Of a stretch of 64,000 nucleotides of DNA, positions 60,001 through 64,000 are shown piece by piece. Below the pieces are notes generated by a model. It worked only from the letters and a program-made list of their open reading frames with translations, did not search any database and was not told the origin of the DNA. The stretch is from assembly GCA_045649415.1 (NCBI GenBank), contig JAZRPY010000022.1, positions 1 through 64,000 of the forward strand. Direction: 5' to 3'. Both the position numbers and the translations under genes were made by a program. This stretch comes from CAKSQL01 sp045649415 (GTDB lineage Bacteria; Bacillota; Clostridia; UBA1381). Position 1 is the first letter of the stretch. The number at the start of each line of letters is the position of its first letter.

Positions 60001-63000
60001 AAATTCAGAAAATCCCGAAAGTCCTGACGGGCTCAGGTTTCCACCTAAACTATCAAAAGCAAATGCTTTTATATATTTTCCCGACAATGCACCCTCTTCA
60101 AAAGTGAAGGTAGTTAGATTGTCACCTTTTTCTAATTTTTTCATAGAAGGATTTACCTTAACTGCTATCAAACGCATATTTTCATCATATATAGCGGCCA
60201 CAACATCAGCATAAACATCCTCGTCACTTAAGTTTTTAAAATTAGCAATAGATATTACTATATCCCCCGTCAAAACAGGCACCTGGTTTATGCTTGTGTG
60301 TATTGGTATAGGAGAGCATACATTTTCATTATATGCATAATCCAACACTCTGAACATAATGGTTTTTTTATCAAAATCTGTTACATCAATATTATTAAAA
60401 GATGCATTTTTTCCAGGCAAAGACGGCTCAAACAATTCTTTTTTATTTCCCTCTAAATCCATTCCCTCGACTATTGCACCCATTATATATCTATTGTCAG
60501 TAGCAGTTGCTGAGATATACTTTTTACCATTTTCTTCAACATACTCAAAGTCACTTATAACGGGGTCTTCACTATCAACATAGAAATTAAAAGACATTTC
60601 GTGTGTTTCTGGGTTTTCATAATCAAGTTCACCTGTCACAGTTGCAGTATAATCTCCATCAGGAAAACGAAGAGACGCTATCTTCAGAAGAGCATTACCT
60701 GTTTTTGAAATTTTTCCATCACCTATTTTGCCTTTTGCAACTATTCCTCCGTTTGAATCGTTAATGCACAGACTTGTCTCTTTCGCAGTTCGTGCCGCAG
60801 ATATCTTTATCATAAATAACATATTTTCATTAAATCCTGCATATTGCTCTGAATCATATATAGCACTATTATACTGTCCCTTGTCCTTTGCAATCTTATT
60901 TACTCCCAAAGGTGTATTTGTGATATTATTCTCTTTATCTGCAACAAAACTATCTCCAGCTAATAAAACCGAGGCATTCTTTTTATCCTCATTTTGATAA
61001 TATGGTGCATAAAAAACATTTTGTGCATCCCAGTCCTTATAAAAGCATGTAAATGGCATATTTACATTTGCATCAGGCATACTACTGCTTGTGAGCTTTA
61101 CGAATCCGTCAACAAAGAATCCGTTTTTGAAAATATTATAATTATTATCTACCCACTCACTATCCAATACAACAGGAATATTTAAATCCTTTTGTGAGTT
61201 TTTAAAAATCGTAATTTCTTCCTGTTCGGCCACCGAAAATGGTACTTGACACGAGTAATTGCCAACATAATACTTACCATTCTCTCCAAGCACCTTGTCA
61301 TCCGTTGACAAAACAATTTCTATCCCATCATATGTAATATCACTGTCTCCAAAATTCATCACAGAAAATCCAACTGAAAATTCCTTATCAATTTCTTTTA
61401 AGGATAGCTTTGACTTTCTTCCCATTCCACCATCGCTGTCACCCAATAATATAACAGGAGTTTTGGTTGCCCTTTCAAGATTTATATTACCTGCACCTTG
61501 TGCACGGGTAGAAAATGGAATACCATTTATTTTATCCTGATAGCTTATATCGGCAGTGCTCATAATAAGATTTTCTATAAATCTACCTTTATCCATATCC
61601 TCACTATACACATTCTTATATTTTGTGTCCTTATTGCCTTTTAAATATTGCATCATTAGTGACAATGCACCTGTGATATGTGGTGCCGACATAGATGTTC
61701 CTGACATAATTCTGTAGCTTCCGTCAGAATATGAAGAATAAACATTTCCACCAGGGGCTGTGATTTCAGGCTTCATTTCCAGAGAATAGTTAACTCCCCA
61801 GCTTGAAAATTTACTTATTTCCCCACCTTCTGAATTATATGCAAGTCTGGTTTTAATTGAATTTGAAAATGCAATTTTCTTTTCAGTTGCATTTTTAAGC
61901 TTTTCTCCGTCCTCTTTAGTTACCATACCTGCCATCACATCCGAATATACATCTGCCATTATACCAAGTGAATCATTTATGAATATAACTGCACCTGCTT
62001 TTGCCTTAATAGCATTATATTCCTGTGTTTTAGCATTGTGAGAATCATAATCAATCAAAGCAATTTTGCCCTGAACTCCTTCGCAATCTGCAAAGCTTCC
62101 TGAACCACAATATTTATACTCGTAAATTTCACCACCTAATTGTTTTACCATATCTTTACCAAGGTCGCATCTATAGTCAATTTCCTCTCCTTCTAATGCG
62201 AAAGTTGACATATTAACCCATGAATATTCATTATCATAGGATGCAATTGATGTTACACCCGACATTGATGCAGGTGTTCCTGAAGTTGAATAGTCAGGCA
62301 TTAAAGTGGATATTTTACCCGAATCATTTTTTATTTTTCCTGAGTTTCCTGAAGATGCAGAAATGAATATTCCTGCTTTATGTGCATTTTCAATTGCACT
62401 TTTTACAGGGCAGCTTTCTCTAAACCATCCAAAACTTAAATTTATTGCACTTGGTGAGAATAAAACTGCATCGTCAATTGCTGCTAATACTGCAGAGTCA
62501 TTAACTCCTCCACCTGAGCCTGAAACTGACATAAACACAACCTGTGCCTCAGGAGCAACTCCCGAAAATTTACCTCCATCAGGCAATACCCCATTTTTAC
62601 CTGCTACAATCCCCGTAACATGAGTTCCGTGCTTCGATATAGATACACTAACATCTTTATCATTTGTTACATAGTTGAATGCAAAAGGAATTTTTGAATT
62701 TACATAAACATCGTCAACATCAATTCCTTTTTTCTTAAAATCAGTCAACGCCATTACATTAGCTACATCAGTTTTATCAAGTTCCGGAGTTTTAACATCA
62801 CTTTCGAAAAAGTCGTGGTCAACCTTCAACTCCGAATCAATAACTGCAATAACCTGTCCTTCTCCACTATATCCGTTTTCGTGCATATAATCCACACCCA
62901 TCATAGTACAACAGGAATCTAAGTGATATTGCTCGGTTTGTTCTATGGACATAACCTCAGGCTCTTCAGGATAAATCGTTTCGCTTATATAAACATTTTT

Positions 63001-63369
63001 GACATTATCAAGCTTTTTTATATTTTCAATCTCGTCAACACTAACCTCAACCGAAAACCCATTAAAAACATTTTCATATGTATTGATAATTTTAATATCA
63101 GTTTCTGTATTATCCTCTATAAGTTCAATTGTTTCAACCTGAGTATTTTCAATGATATCAGATTGGATTTTAGCAGAGTCCGTTTCAAAAAAAGAGCTTG
63201 CTCCAACAGTTTTTGCATCATTTGTGCATAGGACAGGCTCACCCTCAACCTCAACAATTAAAATAACTTTAGCGTCATTTAAAATATGTTCTGTTTCAAA
63301 AGCAAACGCAACAGAAAATATTGAACAAGCTATAGAAAAACTTAATATTATACTGATTAACTTTTTCAA
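59998..63369 (-). CDS. Large secreted subtilisin-like serine protease (S8), C5a-peptidase/lactocepin layout
   Basis: 1123 residues from TTG 63369 (GTGAGG 8 nt upstream; this start gives a clean signal peptide MKKLISIILSFSIACSIFSV). A propeptide (~30-140) precedes the S8 domain: catalytic Asp near 178 in VIAVIDSELKVDH (DSE in place of the usual DTG/DSG), His near 249 in KHGTHVTGIVAG, Ser near 559 in GTSMSAPHITGA, with a ~150-residue PA-type insertion between His and Ser. Fn3-like beta domains fill the C-terminal half. No LPxTG or membrane anchor is seen, so it is probably secreted or held non-covalently. Confidence 0.9.
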   Translation of the reverse strand: MKKLISIILSFSIACSIFSVAFAFETEHILNDAKVILIVEVEGEPVLCTNDAKTVGASSFFETDSAKIQSDIIENTQVETIELIEDNTETDIKIINTYENVFNGFSVEVSVDEIENIKKLDNVKNVYISETIYPEEPEVMSIEQTEQYHLDSCCTMMGVDYMHENGYSGEGQVIAVIDSELKVDHDFFESDVKTPELDKTDVANVMALTDFKKKGIDVDDVYVNSKIPFAFNYVTNDKDVSVSISKHGTHVTGIVAGKNGVLPDGGKFSGVAPEAQVVFMSVSGSGGGVNDSAVLAAIDDAVLFSPSAINLSFGWFRESCPVKSAIENAHKAGIFISASSGNSGKIKNDSGKISTLMPDYSTSGTPASMSGVTSIASYDNEYSWVNMSTFALEGEEIDYRCDLGKDMVKQLGGEIYEYKYCGSGSFADCEGVQGKIALIDYDSHNAKTQEYNAIKAKAGAVIFINDSLGIMADVYSDVMAGMVTKEDGEKLKNATEKKIAFSNSIKTRLAYNSEGGEISKFSSWGVNYSLEMKPEITAPGGNVYSSYSDGSYRIMSGTSMSAPHITGALSLMMQYLKGNKDTKYKNVYSEDMDKGRFIENLIMSTADISYQDKINGIPFSTRAQGAGNINLERATKTPVILLGDSDGGMGRKSKLSLKEIDKEFSVGFSVMNFGDSDITYDGIEIVLSTDDKVLGENGKYYVGNYSCQVPFSVAEQEEITIFKNSQKDLNIPVVLDSEWVDNNYNIFKNGFFVDGFVKLTSSSMPDANVNMPFTCFYKDWDAQNVFYAPYYQNEDKKNASVLLAGDSFVADKENNITNTPLGVNKIAKDKGQYNSAIYDSEQYAGFNENMLFMIKISAARTAKETSLCINDSNGGIVAKGKIGDGKISKTGNALLKIASLRFPDGDYTATVTGELDYENPETHEMSFNFYVDSEDPVISDFEYVEENGKKYISATATDNRYIMGAIVEGMDLEGNKKELFEPSLPGKNASFNNIDVTDFDKKTIMFRVLDYAYNENVCSPIPIHTSINQVPVLTGDIVISIANFKNLSDEDVYADVVAAIYDENMRLIAVKVNPSMKKLEKGDNLTTFTFEEGALSGKYIKAFAFDSLGGNLSPSGLSGFSEF

Positions 63370-63403
63370 AAGAAAAACCTCACTTTTTATTTTATTACAT
63401 AAC

Positions 63404-63431
63404 ATTATATCACAAATATTTTTAATTTCAA
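63404..63431 (-). promoter_or_regulatory. Promoter of the subtilase gene
   Basis: Minus strand TTGAAA (63431-63426), 16 bp, TATAAT (63409-63404). Confidence 0.65.
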
Positions 63432-63449
63432 ATAAATTTTTTCAAACAC

Positions 63450-63484
63450 TAAAAAAGCTCGTTTTTAAAAAACGAGCTTTTTTA
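63450..63484 (-). terminator. Terminator of the 3D-domain gene
   Basis: AAAAAGCTCGTTTTT and its complement form a long A/T-capped stem with T runs, between the 3D-domain gene and the subtilase promoter. Confidence 0.82.
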
Positions 63485-63495
63485 AATCCTTAAAA

Positions 63496-64000
63496 TTAGT
63501 TTAAAACATATACATTTGCAGTTCTTCTTCCAAATCTTCTGCATTCGGTTTGAGTATAATAACAAAGGTCAACTCTATTTCCCTTTATTGCTCCTCCAAC
63601 ATCTGCTGCTATACAATATCCATATGACCATGATTCTCCATCGTCAGTGGACTCAATATAGAGCATAGTTCCAAGAGGAATGACTCTTGGATCAACTGCA
63701 ACTATTCCATATCCCAAAGGCATTCCTGTACAGGTAGTTGTGTATCCACCATTTTCCTCAGGTGATGTGTCATAAGCAGTTGCTTTAACTGTAAGCATTT
63801 TAGTGTATGTGTACTTCTTGCCATCTCTTATGATGCTTGGTCTTACCTTAGTGCCCACAGTAACAACCGATGGAGTTGCCTCCTTAATGATTGTTTCTCT
63901 CACAGGCTCTCTGTAAACCTCAACGCCATTTTCGGATAACACTTCGTAAACTACATCCTTAACGCCTTCAGTACCATGAACATTCACTATACTTTCATCT
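63496..64000 (-). CDS. G5 and 3D domain cell-wall protein, 5' end outside the window
   Basis: 168 C-terminal residues are visible and the frame is still open at the window end, so the gene is partial. Residues up to ~50 form the end of a G5 domain (EPVRETIIKEATPSVVTVGT). The rest is a 3D domain, a double-psi barrel with the three conserved Asp: VDPRVIPLGTMLYIE, AADVGGAIKGNRVDLCY. YabE/Rpf-like proteins of Bacillota with this pair act on peptidoglycan, often during spore germination or growth. The family usually also has DUF348 and a membrane anchor upstream, not visible here. Confidence 0.88.
   Translation of the reverse strand, partial: DESIVNVHGTEGVKDVVYEVLSENGVEVYREPVRETIIKEATPSVVTVGTKVRPSIIRDGKKYTYTKMLTVKATAYDTSPEENGGYTTTCTGMPLGYGIVAVDPRVIPLGTMLYIESTDDGESWSYGYCIAADVGGAIKGNRVDLCYYTQTECRRFGRRTANVYVLN

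Noticed and set aside
1..64000. CRISPR array, intact insertion sequence, rRNA genes, prophage structural genes
   Set aside because: I looked for regular spaced repeats, transposase motifs, rRNA and phage morphogenesis genes and saw none.

Overview
The window reads as chromosome of a low-GC, endospore-forming Clostridia (Bacillota). Pointers are cwlD, a SpoIVFB-type protease, a BofC-like protein and a piece of spoVT, the ctsR-mcsA-mcsB-clpC stress operon, Gram-positive LexA and CIRCE boxes, consensus sigma-A promoters, strong AAGGAG ribosome sites and many T-tailed hairpin terminators. I cannot name genus or species.

Region 1 (1-4.3 kb) is accessory and rearranged. A 43-codon piece of an alanine racemase gene (minus strand) stops abruptly near position 129. 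It is followed by an unknown gene and a large serine recombinase whose frame runs without a stop into the last 149 codons of spoVT. So the recombinase-bearing DNA is flanked by two different broken chromosomal genes. After it come an SOS-type LysM gene (yneA-like) under three LexA boxes and a decayed regulator remnant.

Region 2 (4.1-12.5 kb, plus strand) looks like a phosphate/sodium transport island: a KdpD/KdpE-like two-component system, two Na/Pi cotransporters with PhoU tails, a DUF368 (PopT-type) lipid-phosphate translocase, a broken pyruvate kinase remnant and a PutP-type symporter. The promoters of the kinase and of the first Pi transporter share an identical architecture: two TTARC half-sites 11 bp apart, placed 11 nt before the -10. 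This suggests a regulon read by the adjacent regulator.

Region 3 (12.5-22.6 kb) holds the CtsR operon (minus), cwlD, a PHP phosphoesterase, galE, a tRNA-Arg/Pro/Pro cluster, an RluA-type pseudouridine synthase and infC-rpmI-rplT behind an L20-type leader; infC begins with AUA. Region 4 (22.6-33.6 kb, minus) holds hisS-aspS-(unknown)-asnS, queG-trxA, a lipoprotein, yigZ-hflX, a monofunctional transglycosylase, a SpoIVFB-type protease and an MgtC protein.

Region 5 (33.6-37.8 kb, plus) has radA, a BofC-like gene and CIRCE-controlled groES-groEL. Region 6 (37.9-40.7 kb, minus) is a TrpXYZ-type ABC transporter. Its leader carries nine pentamer repeats of the kind bound by TRAP, mutually exclusive antiterminator and terminator hairpins, and a consensus promoter. 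It is the most striking regulatory structure in the window.

Region 7 (40.7-55.9 kb, minus) is a long housekeeping run: asp23-like, fakA, alaS, truB, ribF, pth, mfd, prsA, carD, ispD, ispF, a TrmN6-type methylase and rsmI. Region 8 (56-64 kb) contains three small unknown genes, a GtrB-type glycosyltransferase, an ABC exporter, a large secreted subtilase and the 3' part of a G5/3D-domain cell-wall protein that runs off the window end.
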